43,310 nucleotides of DNA from Caldilineaceae bacterium SB0661_bin_34. Lineage in GTDB: Bacteria; Chloroflexota; Anaerolineae; Caldilineales; Caldilineaceae. The notes under the pieces are model-generated. The model worked only from the letters and a program-made list of their open reading frames with translations. It was not told the origin of the DNA and searched no databases. Location of the stretch: assembly GCA_009841145.1 (NCBI GenBank), contig VXMJ01000082.1, positions 1 to 43,310 on the forward strand, given 5' to 3'. Positions 7,288 to 16,192 of this stretch are shown in pieces (within the stretch, counting starts at the first letter, position 1; every line of letters begins with the position of its first letter). The position numbers and the translations under genes are program-made.

Positions 7288-8697
7288 TCATCCCTTTTGG
7301 TCAAGGGTCTCCATCTCGCGAGTGTCTTCCAGGTCGTCGCCCGGATCATAGGCCTGCCGCGGCTGCTTGTCGGTGGTGGGATGGGGTTCCCAAGGTACGG
7401 CCCTGGACTGCATAACATGCAGATCATCGAGCGTGGTGCTTTCGACCACCAACTCCTCTTCATGCACCAAGGCGGCGCCGGTGTCCGGATCGTCGGCCGC
7501 GTGCGTCGCGTTCCCGGAAGTCGGTTTGGAATTCTCGGCAGCTTGCTTGTGGTTGACCGGGGAGGGCGGCACCACCACAATGGGGTCGGCGTCCGCCTCC
7601 ACCGGTTCGGCCACGGAGTCCACGATGGCGTCGCCATCGGGATCCATCAGGACCTGTTCCGGCAACAGGCGGGAACTGTCTCCTTCCGGCACCAGGGATC
7701 GGGAGTACAGGCTCCATACCCGGGAGAATTCCTGCCGGAAGGCGGGTTCGGAACTCTCCCAGATCAGCTGCAGGGCCTCGTAGTCCAGCGTGCACACCAC
7801 CATGCCCTGCCGCTGGGGATGGTCCGTCTGCACCAGAATGCCGTTGCCCTTGGGTGACAGCTCAATCGGGGCCAGCATCATGGAATGGCCGCGGTAGGGT
7901 GCGTCCGCTTCGGGATCCGGGTCGAGTCGGTCCTTTCCCGCCAGGCAACTGACCGCGCCGAACAACTGGTTTTCCATACAGCGCATCAGGGTGGCGCGGT
8001 GCGCGCGGCCCCATTCCAGATCGGTGCGGCAGGCCAGCTGGGACACCAGCACCGAGGCCCCGCGGGAGGCGAACAGGCGGCCCACTTCGGGCACCAGTGC
8101 GTCGTGGCCCAGGGCCAGCCCGATGTTGCCGACACTGGTTTCTATGGGTTGCCAGCCGGTTCCGGGCCGGGCCAGTTTCCGTTCGCCGCGGCTGACCAGG
8201 ACCTTGGCCTGGTAGCCTACTCGGGTGCCGTCGCGATCGTAGACGCAGGCAATGTTGCGCATCCGTCCGTCCACCGGATCCCACAGCCAGGCACTGGGCG
8301 CCACGAGGACCACCTCGTACTTCTTGGCCAGGCGACCGAACGTGTTGTCGTAGTACTCCCAAATCTGCTTGCGGTGGGCGACAAGAGCCTTGAGCACAAG
8401 TGCCTGGGTCTGGCCGGTGGACCAGCCCGGGTTCAGCTTCGTGGCCGAACCCCGCAGCCGCGTGAGGATGCCGGCCTTGGGGTTCTGTCCGTCGCGGATG
8501 CGGGCCAGGGCCTCGCGGTGGCCGCGCTCCACAAAGGGCAGTCCGATCATGGCAGCGCCCAGTTCGCTGCCCACGACCACGTCGCAGCGCCGCACGGATG
8601 CAACCTTCAGGTACCGCTCGAAGTCCGTGCGGAATTCCTTCTGCGTGAGCGGCATATTCATCCCCTGCTGCAGGGATGCCACGGAAATGGTCTTCAA
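7288..8697 (-). CDS. Nitrilase-fold (carbon-nitrogen hydrolase) protein lacking the catalytic cysteine
   Basis: Residues 1 to about 330 of this 469-residue protein follow the nitrilase-fold pattern. The segment CDVVVGSELG carries the usual catalytic glutamate (E45), and VGYQAKVLV carries the usual lysine (K165). The strand that should hold the nucleophile reads IGLALGHDALVPE, where the normal ICYDLRFPE-type motif has Cys and this protein has Gly (G197, codon GGC). It is therefore unlikely to hydrolyse nitriles or amides by the standard mechanism and may be a structural or binding homologue. The last 130 residues are acidic, low in hydrophobic residues and probably disordered. The gene diverges from the isomerase gene at 8926. 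Confidence 0.78.
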   Translation of the reverse strand: MKTISVASLQQGMNMPLTQKEFRTDFERYLKVASVRRCDVVVGSELGAAMIGLPFVERGHREALARIRDGQNPKAGILTRLRGSATKLNPGWSTGQTQALVLKALVAHRKQIWEYYDNTFGRLAKKYEVVLVAPSAWLWDPVDGRMRNIACVYDRDGTRVGYQAKVLVSRGERKLARPGTGWQPIETSVGNIGLALGHDALVPEVGRLFASRGASVLVSQLACRTDLEWGRAHRATLMRCMENQLFGAVSCLAGKDRLDPDPEADAPYRGHSMMLAPIELSPKGNGILVQTDHPQRQGMVVCTLDYEALQLIWESSEPAFRQEFSRVWSLYSRSLVPEGDSSRLLPEQVLMDPDGDAIVDSVAEPVEADADPIVVVPPSPVNHKQAAENSKPTSGNATHAADDPDTGAALVHEEELVVESTTLDDLHVMQSRAVPWEPHPTTDKQPRQAYDPGDDLEDTREMETLDQKG

Positions 8698-8750
8698 AGT
8701 TTGCCGCGTCGTCCGAATCTGACCCTCATGCCGATCGTATCACAGGGATT

Positions 8751-8764
8751 CGGGATGGATCCCG
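8751..8764. promoter_or_regulatory. Operator-like palindrome in a divergent intergenic region
   Basis: cgggat (8751-8756) and atcccg (8759-8764) form a perfect inverted repeat with a 2-base centre. It lies in the 228-base gap between the divergent nitrilase-fold gene and the isomerase gene at 8926. It could bind a dimeric regulator of either gene, but could also be chance at this base composition. I see nothing else clear in the gap. Confidence 0.25.
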
Positions 8765-8925
8765 TTCGCTGACAATGGGTTGGATACGGGCTGGCCGGCG
8801 GCGGATTCGGCACTCGGATGGGAACAATGTGCAGGTTTGGAATCTTTGACCGGGATTGGACGGCTCTCCGCTGGGCTAAAATCCACATCTAATCCCTGTC
8901 AAATCCTCCTCTGGAAGCCAGCCCC

Positions 8926-9708
8926 ATGCAGACCAGCCTCATGACCTACAGCTTTCGCCGAACCTTCGAAGCCGGCGACATGGACATCTTCAGCTGCATC
9001 GAATTCTGCCGGGAGCACGGCATCGACTGCATCGAGCCGTGGAACCGGCATCTGACGGAAGCCGAGACGAACCTCGGCTTTGCCGAAAGGGTTGGCCGAG
9101 CCGCTGCGGAGGCCGGTTTGGCCATGGGCTGTTTGGCCGTGGATGGAGGCCACATCTACGAAGACGACCCGGCGGATCGGGAAAAGACCCGAGCCTGTGC
9201 CCTACAGTGGCTCGATATTGCCGCCGCGCTCGGCGCGCCCCAGGTCCGCATCGATGCGGGCGGTCCGGAGGACATGCCGGACCATGCCTTTGCCGTGATT
9301 GTCGAGGGCTTCAACGATCTGATTGCCCGAGGCCGGGAGCACAATGTCGAGATCCTGACCGAGAACCACTGGGGTCCCACCAAGGACCCGGACAACACCA
9401 TCAGGCTCCTGGAGGCCCTGCCCGAACTGGGCCTGCTGTTCGATTCCTACAACTGGATCCCGGAACGCCGCGAGGAGGCCTGGCGCATCTGCGCCGGGCA
9501 TGCCAAGGCGCTGCACATCAAGGCCTTCAGCTTCGACGAAGCCGGCAACGACCCCTCGATGGACCTGGGGCTTTGTTTCAGCCTGCTCAAGGATGCGGGC
9601 TATGCTGGCGTGTGGGGCATCGAAAGTACGCCGGAGGATGGTGACGAGTCAGCCGGGGTCCTGGGCACGCTGGCGCTGATCCGGCGCGAACTGGGTGTGG
9701 GGGCCTGA
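8926..9708 (+). CDS. Sugar phosphate isomerase/epimerase-like TIM-barrel protein
   Basis: This 260-residue protein has the AP endonuclease 2 / xylose-isomerase-like fold. The expected metal ligands occur in order near strand ends: Glu in ILTENHWG, Asp in LLFDSYNW, His in ALHIKAF and Glu in GIEST. Such enzymes isomerise or epimerise keto sugars, sugar acids or inositols. The ENHWG motif is shared with the protein at 11311-12162, so the two belong to related subfamilies. The start at 8926 follows a CTGGAAG element about 10 bases upstream. A DUF308-type membrane protein gene follows after 8 bases. The substrate cannot be deduced. Confidence 0.85.
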   Translation: MQTSLMTYSFRRTFEAGDMDIFSCIEFCREHGIDCIEPWNRHLTEAETNLGFAERVGRAAAEAGLAMGCLAVDGGHIYEDDPADREKTRACALQWLDIAAALGAPQVRIDAGGPEDMPDHAFAVIVEGFNDLIARGREHNVEILTENHWGPTKDPDNTIRLLEALPELGLLFDSYNWIPERREEAWRICAGHAKALHIKAFSFDEAGNDPSMDLGLCFSLLKDAGYAGVWGIESTPEDGDESAGVLGTLALIRRELGVGA

Positions 9709-9716
9709 GCGGTGCC

Positions 9717-10262
9717 ATGGGCATGACCGGTCGCTGGGTTCTGGGTGGAAGCGGTGTTGCCACCGCGCTGCTTGGGGTTCTGCTCCTGGCACGCCCCGAT
9801 TGGGGCACCACCGTCTTCTACACGGTCCTGGGCGTCTATTTGGCGTTGATGGGGGCGACCAACCTTTGGGATGGTCTGCGCCGTCGGCGCCATCCATCCC
9901 GCAACAGGCTGCTGTTGGGCGGGGCGCTAAGCCTGTTGGCCGGCATCGCGGCCATTGCCAACCCCATGATCGCGCTGGCCGTCTTTCCCGGTGTCCTGCT
10001 CATCGTGGCCGGTGTGCTGGCCATCCTGTTCGGAGTCGTACAGATGTCCCAATTCAGAGTCAGGGATCAGGACGGCCAGGCACATACCCAATGGGGCCGG
10101 GCCGCGGTGGGAGCCGCGGCCGTTGGCCTGGGGGTGCTGGTGATTGCCAATCCGGTGGCAAGCAGCCTGGTGGTGGTGCGTGCCATTGGGGTTGCGCTGA
10201 TGGCAATTGGTGTGCTGCTGTTGGTGTTGTTTGGGTACCTGCAGCGAAGCCGGGGGGTTTAG
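9717..10262 (+). CDS. DUF308/HdeD-like membrane protein
   Basis: This 181-residue protein consists of three helical hairpins of paired hydrophobic segments. Examples are VATALLGVLLLARPDWGTTVFYTVLGVYLALMG (split as two helices) and the repeats LLAGIAAIANPMIALAVFPGVLLIVAGVLAILFG and AVGLGVLVIANPVASSLVVVRAIGVALMAIGVLLLVLFG. The recurring pattern of small-residue helix, (A)xP and second helix is characteristic of the DUF308/HdeD family, some members of which protect against acid in enterobacteria. It starts 8 bases after the isomerase stop and is probably co-transcribed. ATG 9717 or ATG 9723 could be the start. The role here is unknown. Confidence 0.75.
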   Translation: MGMTGRWVLGGSGVATALLGVLLLARPDWGTTVFYTVLGVYLALMGATNLWDGLRRRRHPSRNRLLLGGALSLLAGIAAIANPMIALAVFPGVLLIVAGVLAILFGVVQMSQFRVRDQDGQAHTQWGRAAVGAAAVGLGVLVIANPVASSLVVVRAIGVALMAIGVLLLVLFGYLQRSRGV

Positions 10263-10449
10263 CCTCATTTGGTTGCAATTCTCGCGGTCCAGAGGTATCT
10301 GCATTGTGCAATTGCTTTGGCCGCCCTTGGAATACGGGTGAACTGTGCTCTGTGTTCCAGTGGGAATTGCCACTTGAGCCGTGGGGAAGAATCGATGACG
10401 TCACTTCGATGCAATGCTGGACGTATCGTTGCTGTGATCTGAGTGATTC

Positions 10450-11064
10450 ATGACACTGACCAAAGCCTGTGCCGCGATCGTGGAAGTGGTCATTCGGTCC
10501 ACTGCATCAGGCCAAGTACCTCTTGTCGTGGCCATTGACGGCCGCAGCGGTGCCGGAAAGTCCACGTTGGCTTCCCGGGTAGCCAAGGAGACCGGTGCGG
10601 CTGTTGTGCTTCTGGACGACTTTTTCGCAGCTTCCATTCCCGATGTCGACTGGGATCGCATGACTGTCGAGGAGCGTGGGGCCAATGTCTTCGACTGGGC
10701 CAGAATTCGCTCCGAGGCCATCATGCCGCTGCTCGCCGGAAGGGTGGCGCGCTGGCATCCCTTCGACTTCGAATCCGGGCAACGCGCCGATGGAACGTAC
10801 GGGATGAAGACCCAAGCGACGGAGGTCGAACCAGCCTCCGTCATCGTCGTCGATGGAGCTTACTCCGCGGGACCGCAGCTGACCGATCTGGTGGGTCTAA
10901 CAGTGCTGGTGGAATTGTCGGAGGAGGAGCGATGGGCCCGACTTGCCCGCCGGGAGGAAGCGGAGTTTCTCGCCCAGTGGCACGCACGCTGGACGGCCGT
11001 GGAAGATTTTTACTTCTCGAACGTTAGGCCCAGAAGCTCGTTTGACCTGATCGTGACTTCTTGA
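10450..11064 (+). CDS. P-loop kinase of the uridine kinase-like family
   Basis: This 204-residue protein starts with a P-loop domain: VVAIDGRSGAGKST (Walker A 31-39), then VVLLDDFFAA, the Walker-B-like strand carrying the acceptor-binding aspartates of uridine or pantothenate kinases. It continues with PFDFESGQ, VIVVDGAYS and an arginine-rich lid region RWARLARREEAEF. Uridine kinase-like proteins phosphorylate nucleosides or other small alcohols with ATP. The true substrate is uncertain because many actinobacterial and Chloroflexota homologues are uncharacterised. A near-palindrome around TGACGTCA (10396-10403) lies about 50 bases upstream in a 187-base gap. Confidence 0.8.
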   Translation: MTLTKACAAIVEVVIRSTASGQVPLVVAIDGRSGAGKSTLASRVAKETGAAVVLLDDFFAASIPDVDWDRMTVEERGANVFDWARIRSEAIMPLLAGRVARWHPFDFESGQRADGTYGMKTQATEVEPASVIVVDGAYSAGPQLTDLVGLTVLVELSEEERWARLARREEAEFLAQWHARWTAVEDFYFSNVRPRSSFDLIVTS

Positions 11065-11310
11065 GAGTGGTGGATCAGAAAAATGAGTCTGGGGAAACGG
11101 ATTTCAGTCCCGCCGCGTCGGTATGCCCGCCTGCGACTGTTGAAAGACTGAACCGCTAGGCAGCCGAGTGGGCTACGCGGTTGCTTGAGACCAGCTTGCT
11201 TGGTCTGGAATCCAATGCCCTTGCGGAACAATTAAGTTGGTTTCGCACTGGTGCATCCAGTTGTGTCGAAGTCCAAGGTTCTCGGCAAAACGGGAACAAT
11301 CGCGCCGGGC
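11065..11310. other. Intergenic stretch between two convergent genes, no gene seen
   Basis: This 246-base stretch separates the kinase gene (plus strand) from the isomerase gene (minus strand). It contains stop codons in all useful frames and no recognisable RNA. Short weak inverted repeats occur (for example gacca...tggtc near 11190-11206) but none is followed by a T-run, so I do not call a terminator. Confidence 0.5.
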
Positions 11311-12162
11311 CTATTCGCGGTGAACGGCCTCGTGCCAAGCCTGGCGGGCCAAGTCGATGCTGAAGGGCATGGCCGTCTCCGGTGGATCCGCCCCTTCCAT
11401 TTCAATGGAGACGTAACCCGAGAACCCGGCAGTGAGCAGGACCCTGAACACCCGTGCGTAGTCCAGGTCCAGGCTGTACCAGGAGCCGCCACCGGGATAG
11501 GTCTTCATGTGGGCCAGGTTGATGTACGGGGCCACCTTCTCCATGGCCGCGTACATGTCGTCCTCGAACAGGTAGTTGCCCATGTCCAGGATCCCGCCCA
11601 GCCATGGGGAGTTGACGGTGTCCAGGATGCGCAGCACCCCGTCGGCGAAGGTGGTCAGGCCCCAGTGGTTCTCCAGAAGCAGCATGACCCCCTGCTCCGC
11701 GGCGCGGTCCAGGCACTGGTGAATGCAGTCGCAAACCCATTCAAATCCTTCGTCCTGTGTGTGGCCCGGCCATGGTTCCACCCAACCGCGTGCTTGGATC
11801 AGGTCGTCGAAGGAGCCTTCCTTGCGCCAGCCGCCCGAATTGACGCGGATGGAGGGAATGCCCATCTTATGGGCCAGGTCGATGCAGTGCAGCGTGTGTT
11901 CCACGTGGCGTTGCCGTTCATCCGGCTCGGCCCACACGAAGTCCTGGTGGATTGACAGGTTGTACAGCGACAGGCCCAGTTCGAAGGCCCGCCGCTTGAG
12001 GCGTTGCAGATAGTCCCGCTCCTCGCTCTCCAGCTGGCGGTGGAGGATTTCCACGCCGGACAAGCCCAGTTCGTGGGCCGATTCGAGCACGGTCTCGATG
12101 GGTGTCTTGTCCGGTGTGAAGTGCCAATAGGAGTAGGTGGAGGTTCCAAGTCGAAGGTGCAT
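11311..12162 (-). CDS. Sugar phosphate isomerase/epimerase-like TIM-barrel protein, last gene of the sugar operon
   Basis: This 283-residue xylose-isomerase-like barrel shows metal-ligand motifs in order: Glu in LLLENHWG, Asp in GGILDMGNY, His in NLAHMKTY and Glu in VSIEMEG. The N-terminus LRLGTSTYSYWHF is typical of the first strand. It is the seventh and last gene of a minus-strand group that encodes a dioxygenase, a sugar importer and two dehydrogenases. This suggests it acts on the imported sugar or on a keto product of the Gfo/Idh enzymes. The previous gene ends 63 bases away. The exact reaction is unknown. Confidence 0.86.
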   Translation of the reverse strand: MHLRLGTSTYSYWHFTPDKTPIETVLESAHELGLSGVEILHRQLESEERDYLQRLKRRAFELGLSLYNLSIHQDFVWAEPDERQRHVEHTLHCIDLAHKMGIPSIRVNSGGWRKEGSFDDLIQARGWVEPWPGHTQDEGFEWVCDCIHQCLDRAAEQGVMLLLENHWGLTTFADGVLRILDTVNSPWLGGILDMGNYLFEDDMYAAMEKVAPYINLAHMKTYPGGGSWYSLDLDYARVFRVLLTAGFSGYVSIEMEGADPPETAMPFSIDLARQAWHEAVHRE

Positions 12163-12225
12163 GGCGCTGGCTCGCTGGTAGTGGTGGAGTTCAGGGAAGG
12201 CGCGTCCGGCCGTACAACGCGGGAA

Positions 12226-13230
12226 TCAGCCGTGGTCGAGGGCAACGGGCTGACCGGTTTGGGCGGACTCGTAGGCGGCCAGGGCCACCCTCAGGGCCTG
12301 CAGGCCGTCGTGGCCGCTGATGGACGGTTCGCGCCTGGTGCGGATCATGTCCGCGAAGTCGTCGATTAGGCCGTGGTCCGGGCTGCGGCCCCAGGGGTGC
12401 CAATACGAACGGCGCGGGGTTCCGGCGGTGACATCCAAGTGGGGACGGAAGGCGTCCACGGACAGAACGCCCTCGGAACCGACCAGTTCGAGGATGACAT
12501 TGCCCCAGCTGTGGTGGCCCGCCGGCCTGGACCAGCTGGTGTCCAGCGTGCCATAGACACCGTTGGCCAAGTGGAAGCTGAGGAGGCCGGCATCGTCGAT
12601 GGCAAGATCCGGCCGAAAGAAGCCGTGGCCAATCTCGGCATAGACCTCGATCACCTCGGTATCCCAGAACCAGCGCAGCAGATCAATTACATGCACCGTA
12701 TGGTCGATGACGGCACCTCCGCCGGACTGCTCCGGGTCCACGAACCATCTGCCCGGGTTGAAGCCCTGATTGGTGCAGGCGGCGCTGTAGACCCGGCCCA
12801 ACCGGTTCGCATCCAGCATGCGCTTGGCCTCCGCCACGGCCGGCGCGAACCGGACCGGGAACGCGATTTGAAGTTTGGTGCCCGTCTCCCGACAAATGTT
12901 GAGCATGGCTTGGCCATCGGCCGCGGAGGTGGCGATTGGCTTTTCGCACAGGATGTACGGGGTGTGCTGGGCAGCTGCTTCGACATGTTCCCGGTGGCGG
13001 GCATTGGCCGAACAGACAATGACCCCGTCCAGATCCCGGTCGAGGAGGTCCTGCAATGAGGTGCAGGCCTGTGTGTTGAAGCGTTGGGCGGTTGTTTCCC
13101 GGAGTTCCTTGTCGTTGTCCCAGATGCCGGCAAGTTCCACGTCCGGAACTTCGGCCAGGCAGGCCAGGTAGGACATCGCATGCAGGTGGTCGAGGCTGCT
13201 CAGGCCAATGCGTATGGTCATGGCCTTCAT
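12226..13230 (-). CDS. Gfo/Idh/MocA family NAD(P)-dependent oxidoreductase
   Basis: This 334-residue protein has an N-terminal Rossmann domain and the family motif CEKPIATSAADG, whose lysine helps catalysis, near residue 98. The C-terminal alpha/beta domain contains GGGAVIDHTVHVIDLLRWF with the active-site Asp/His pair. The ATG at 13230 overlaps the upstream gene's stop as ATGA (13227-13230); ATG 13221 is an alternative. Family members oxidise sugars, inositols or amino sugars at a secondary alcohol. Two such genes in tandem next to an importer and an isomerase suggest successive or complementary oxidation and reduction steps, as in multi-enzyme routes that epimerise a sugar through a keto intermediate. 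Confidence 0.9.
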   Translation of the reverse strand: MKAMTIRIGLSSLDHLHAMSYLACLAEVPDVELAGIWDNDKELRETTAQRFNTQACTSLQDLLDRDLDGVIVCSANARHREHVEAAAQHTPYILCEKPIATSAADGQAMLNICRETGTKLQIAFPVRFAPAVAEAKRMLDANRLGRVYSAACTNQGFNPGRWFVDPEQSGGGAVIDHTVHVIDLLRWFWDTEVIEVYAEIGHGFFRPDLAIDDAGLLSFHLANGVYGTLDTSWSRPAGHHSWGNVILELVGSEGVLSVDAFRPHLDVTAGTPRRSYWHPWGRSPDHGLIDDFADMIRTRREPSISGHDGLQALRVALAAYESAQTGQPVALDHG

Positions 13231-14225
13231 TCCCTGAAGTCGGCGATCGCGACCGGTTGGCCGGTGCGGATCGAGTGGAGGGCGGCCTGAGAAACCTTGA
13301 CGGCCATCAGCGCATCATGTGGCATGACCCGAAACTCGGAGCCCTTGTCCAGGCAATCCAGGAAATGCGCCATTTCGGCAAAGTAGGGATAGTCCGCTTC
13401 CTGCAGTGCGTTCTGTGCCACGGGCATGTCGTCCGCCCGCGTGCGCCAGGACAACGAGGCGGGATCCCGGGAATCCCAGGCCACGAGGCCTTGGTCGCCG
13501 GCGATTTCCAGATGGGTGCGGGTCCGGCCGGGCGTGTGGGCCCAGCTGGCTTCGATATGGCCGATGGCACCGGACTCGAATCGCAGGACCAGGAGGGCAT
13601 GGTCGCACGCGGGTACGTCGGCCTCCAGCAGGCCTCGGGCAAATACCCGTTCGACTTCGCCCATACACCAGCGGTGGAAGTCGATGTCGTGGATGCCCAC
13701 ATCCATGATGACACCGCCGCTCTGTTCGAAATCTGCATAGCGCTGGGCGGCGGGCCCGCCGCCCATGCGGGGAAAGCCTCCTGCCCTCACCGTGCGGATC
13801 ATTCCCGGTTTGCCGATGGTTCCTGCTTGCACGGCTCTCCGGGCGGCTTCGAACTCGGGGAAGAACCGAACCACGTGGGCCACAAACAGAGGTACCTGCC
13901 GCTCTGTACAGACGGCAAGGATCTCTTCGCACTGGACCATGGTTCGGGCCAGGGGTTTTTCGCACACAACGGCCTTTCCGGCCCGTGCGGCCGCCATGAC
14001 CGGCTCCGGGTGGGCTGTAACGTTGGTGCAGACATCCACAATGTCGGACGCGGCCAGCAGATCCTCCAGGGAATCAAACGCCCGGCCGCCCCAGCGTTCC
14101 GCTGCCGCCACGGCGGCTTCCGGCACAACATCGTGCCATCCCGCCAGTTCCACCGGCAGCCGCGCCCACGCGGCCGCATGGATGCGGGAGATGCTGCCTG
14201 CCCCAACGATGCCTACTCTGCGCAT
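13227..14225 (-). CDS. Gfo/Idh/MocA family NAD(P)-dependent oxidoreductase
   Basis: This 332-residue protein begins with a clear dinucleotide fold, MRRVGIVGAGSISRIHAAAW (GxGxxxxxH), and has CEKPLARTM near residue 93. The C-terminal domain carries SGGVIMDVGIHDIDFHRW with the Asp-x-x-x-His active-site pair. It is translationally coupled to the second Gfo/Idh gene by a 4-base overlap. The two proteins are only distantly alike outside the motifs, so this is probably not a recent tandem duplication. The upstream permease gene ends 127 bases before its start. It likely works on the same imported sugar. Confidence 0.9.
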   Translation of the reverse strand: MRRVGIVGAGSISRIHAAAWARLPVELAGWHDVVPEAAVAAAERWGGRAFDSLEDLLAASDIVDVCTNVTAHPEPVMAAARAGKAVVCEKPLARTMVQCEEILAVCTERQVPLFVAHVVRFFPEFEAARRAVQAGTIGKPGMIRTVRAGGFPRMGGGPAAQRYADFEQSGGVIMDVGIHDIDFHRWCMGEVERVFARGLLEADVPACDHALLVLRFESGAIGHIEASWAHTPGRTRTHLEIAGDQGLVAWDSRDPASLSWRTRADDMPVAQNALQEADYPYFAEMAHFLDCLDKGSEFRVMPHDALMAVKVSQAALHSIRTGQPVAIADFRE

Positions 14226-14352
14226 GGGTGTGCCTGATGGAGGTTGCGGTTCCGATGTCGTCCCGGATGCCGACGCCTGGGGCCGAAGCGTAGGCAGGGG
14301 GTGATGTGCGGCGGGAATGCCGCGGGCGCAACGGGTTCTATGGTGGTCCGAA

Positions 14353-15219
14353 TCAGCCTTTGAGGCCCGTCATGGCCACGCCTTCGATGAAGTTGCGCTG
14401 CATCAGAAGGAAGACGAACAGCACCGGCAGGAACATGACCGCGGCTCCGGCCATTTGCAGATGGGTCTGGGAGATGTACTGCTCGGTGAAGCGGGACATG
14501 GCGATGGGCAGCGTCCACTTCTGCTTGCTGTTGATGATGATCAGCGGCCAGAGGAAGTCGTCCCAGGCGGACAGGAAGGTGAAGATCGTGAGCGCGGCAA
14601 TGGCCGGCTTGCTGAGGGGCAGCATGATGCGCGCGTAGATGTAGGGCTCGGAGGCGCCGTCGATGCGCGCAGCCTCCAGCAGGGACTTGGGCACACTCAG
14701 CATGAACTGGCGCATGAGGAAGATGCCGAACGGGGTTACGATGGCCGGCACGATCATGCCCCAGTAGGTGTTCACCAGGCCCATCCTAGCCATCATGATG
14801 AACAGGGGAATCATGATCACCTGGAACGGGATCATGAGGGTGGACAGGATCACGATGAAGATGACGGTGCGGCCGGGAAACTCGTAGCGGGCAAAGGCAA
14901 ACCCGGCCATCGTGCTGGTGAGCAGTTGGCATGTGGTAATCGTGAGGGCCACGAAGGCGCTGTTTAGGGAGAAGCGCCAGAAGCCGATGTTGAACCAGAC
15001 TTCGCTGAAGTTGCCGACGGTGTACTTGGTGGGGGCGAACCAGACCGGCGGGACCTTGATGACCTCGGACAGGGGCATTAGGGACGCGGACAGCATCCAG
15101 CCGAGGGGAAGCAGCATCCAGACGCCGCCAATCAGCAGCACAAGCAGGCCGATGCCCTTGCCCAGCCATTGCGTGCGGCCGTTGGCCGGAGGGGCTTGCG
15201 TCGGGGCTGTTGCGGTCAT
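14353..15219 (-). CDS. Sugar ABC importer permease, MalG/UgpE type
   Basis: This 288-residue permease of the CUT1 carbohydrate family has six predicted membrane segments. The conserved cytoplasmic loop ESARIDGASEPYIY-like sequence reads EAARIDGASEPYIYARIMLP, the EAA motif that contacts the ATPase. It ends with EGVAMTGLKG, the standard MalG C-terminus. It starts 7 bases after the MalF-type gene stop. Its partner ATPase is absent from the operon. In CUT1 systems without a local ATPase, a shared MsmK/UgpC-type ATPase encoded elsewhere usually serves. Confidence 0.93.
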   Translation of the reverse strand: MTATAPTQAPPANGRTQWLGKGIGLLVLLIGGVWMLLPLGWMLSASLMPLSEVIKVPPVWFAPTKYTVGNFSEVWFNIGFWRFSLNSAFVALTITTCQLLTSTMAGFAFARYEFPGRTVIFIVILSTLMIPFQVIMIPLFIMMARMGLVNTYWGMIVPAIVTPFGIFLMRQFMLSVPKSLLEAARIDGASEPYIYARIMLPLSKPAIAALTIFTFLSAWDDFLWPLIIINSKQKWTLPIAMSRFTEQYISQTHLQMAGAAVMFLPVLFVFLLMQRNFIEGVAMTGLKG

Positions 15220-15226
15220 GGCGAGG

Positions 15227-16138
15227 CTAGCCGTACTCGAACTCGCGCTGGGTGACCCTGAGCTGAATCAGAGTGATGACCAGGATTAGGGCAAACAACA
15301 CGAAGGCCAGGGCGGCGCCGAACCCCAGATCGTTGTAGCGGAAGGCCGTGGCATAGATGTGGTAGACCATCACCCGTGTCGAGTCGATGGGACCGCCGGC
15401 CTCGCCCTGCCGTGTGGTCATGATGACGGCCGGCGTGAACACCTGCAGCGAGCCGATGACCCCGGTCACCGTAATGAAGACGATGGTCGGGTTCAGCAGC
15501 GGGAAGGTGATGTTCTGGAAGCGGGCCCAGCGGCTGGCGCCGTCGATTTGGGCGGCCTCATAGAACTCGCGGGGGATGCCCTGCAGGCCGGCCAGGAAGA
15601 TCACCATGCTGAACCCGAGGCCTTTCCAGATGGCCACGAGCATGATGGCGGGGAGCGCCCAGGTCGGCGAGGCCAGCCACTTGGGCCCTTCGATACCGAA
15701 AAACCCCAGGACGTTGTTCACCAGCCCATAGTGGGGCTCGAACATCCAAATCCAGACAAAGGAGACCGCTACCCAAGAGGTAATGACCGGAATGAAGTAG
15801 ACCGTGCGCAAGGCGGTGCGCAGGGGGAGCCGGTCCTGGTTCATGATCAATGCCAGTACCAGCGCGAGGCTCATGCCGACCGGCACGACTCCGACGGTGT
15901 AGACCAGTGTGTTGCGCAGGCTTTTGCGCGTCAGGGCATCCTCAATGGCCTCCGCATAGTTCGCGAGACCAATCCAGGGGAAATCGCGCGGGATCAGGCT
16001 CCAGTCGTGCAGGCTGATCCAAAGCGCAAACAGGATGGGAAACACAACCAACACCAGCAGAAAGAAGAAGGCCGGGCCCAAAAAGGTGTAGGCCCAGAGG
16101 TATTCCCGCAGCTGCAGGCGCGAAACCCCTCTTTTCAT
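15227..16138 (-). CDS. Sugar ABC importer permease, MalF/UgpA type
   Basis: This 303-residue CUT1 permease starts with basic residues and a first membrane segment (YTFLGPAFFFLLVLVVFPILFALW). It has a proline-rich periplasmic stretch and the EAA loop YEAAQIDGASRWARFQNITFPLL. It pairs with the MalG-type protein downstream. A perfect 14-bp hairpin (16193-16224) lies between the binding-protein gene stop and this start, consistent with lower expression of the permeases than of the binding protein. The substrate is likely a mono- or oligosaccharide or polyol, judging from the flanking dehydrogenases. Confidence 0.93.
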   Translation of the reverse strand: MKRGVSRLQLREYLWAYTFLGPAFFFLLVLVVFPILFALWISLHDWSLIPRDFPWIGLANYAEAIEDALTRKSLRNTLVYTVGVVPVGMSLALVLALIMNQDRLPLRTALRTVYFIPVITSWVAVSFVWIWMFEPHYGLVNNVLGFFGIEGPKWLASPTWALPAIMLVAIWKGLGFSMVIFLAGLQGIPREFYEAAQIDGASRWARFQNITFPLLNPTIVFITVTGVIGSLQVFTPAVIMTTRQGEAGGPIDSTRVMVYHIYATAFRYNDLGFGAALAFVLFALILVITLIQLRVTQREFEYG

Positions 16139-16192
16139 GGCTGGTTTGGTGGTGTGGGTCGGAAGAATGCGGCTGCCGCGACGGACGGGTAC

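Noticed and set aside
10396..10403. TGACGTCA palindrome upstream of the kinase gene, within a larger near-symmetrical ATCGA...TCGAT context.
   Set aside because: It is a single 8-bp site with uneven outer arms and no adjacent regulator. It could be an operator but evidence is too thin for a feature.
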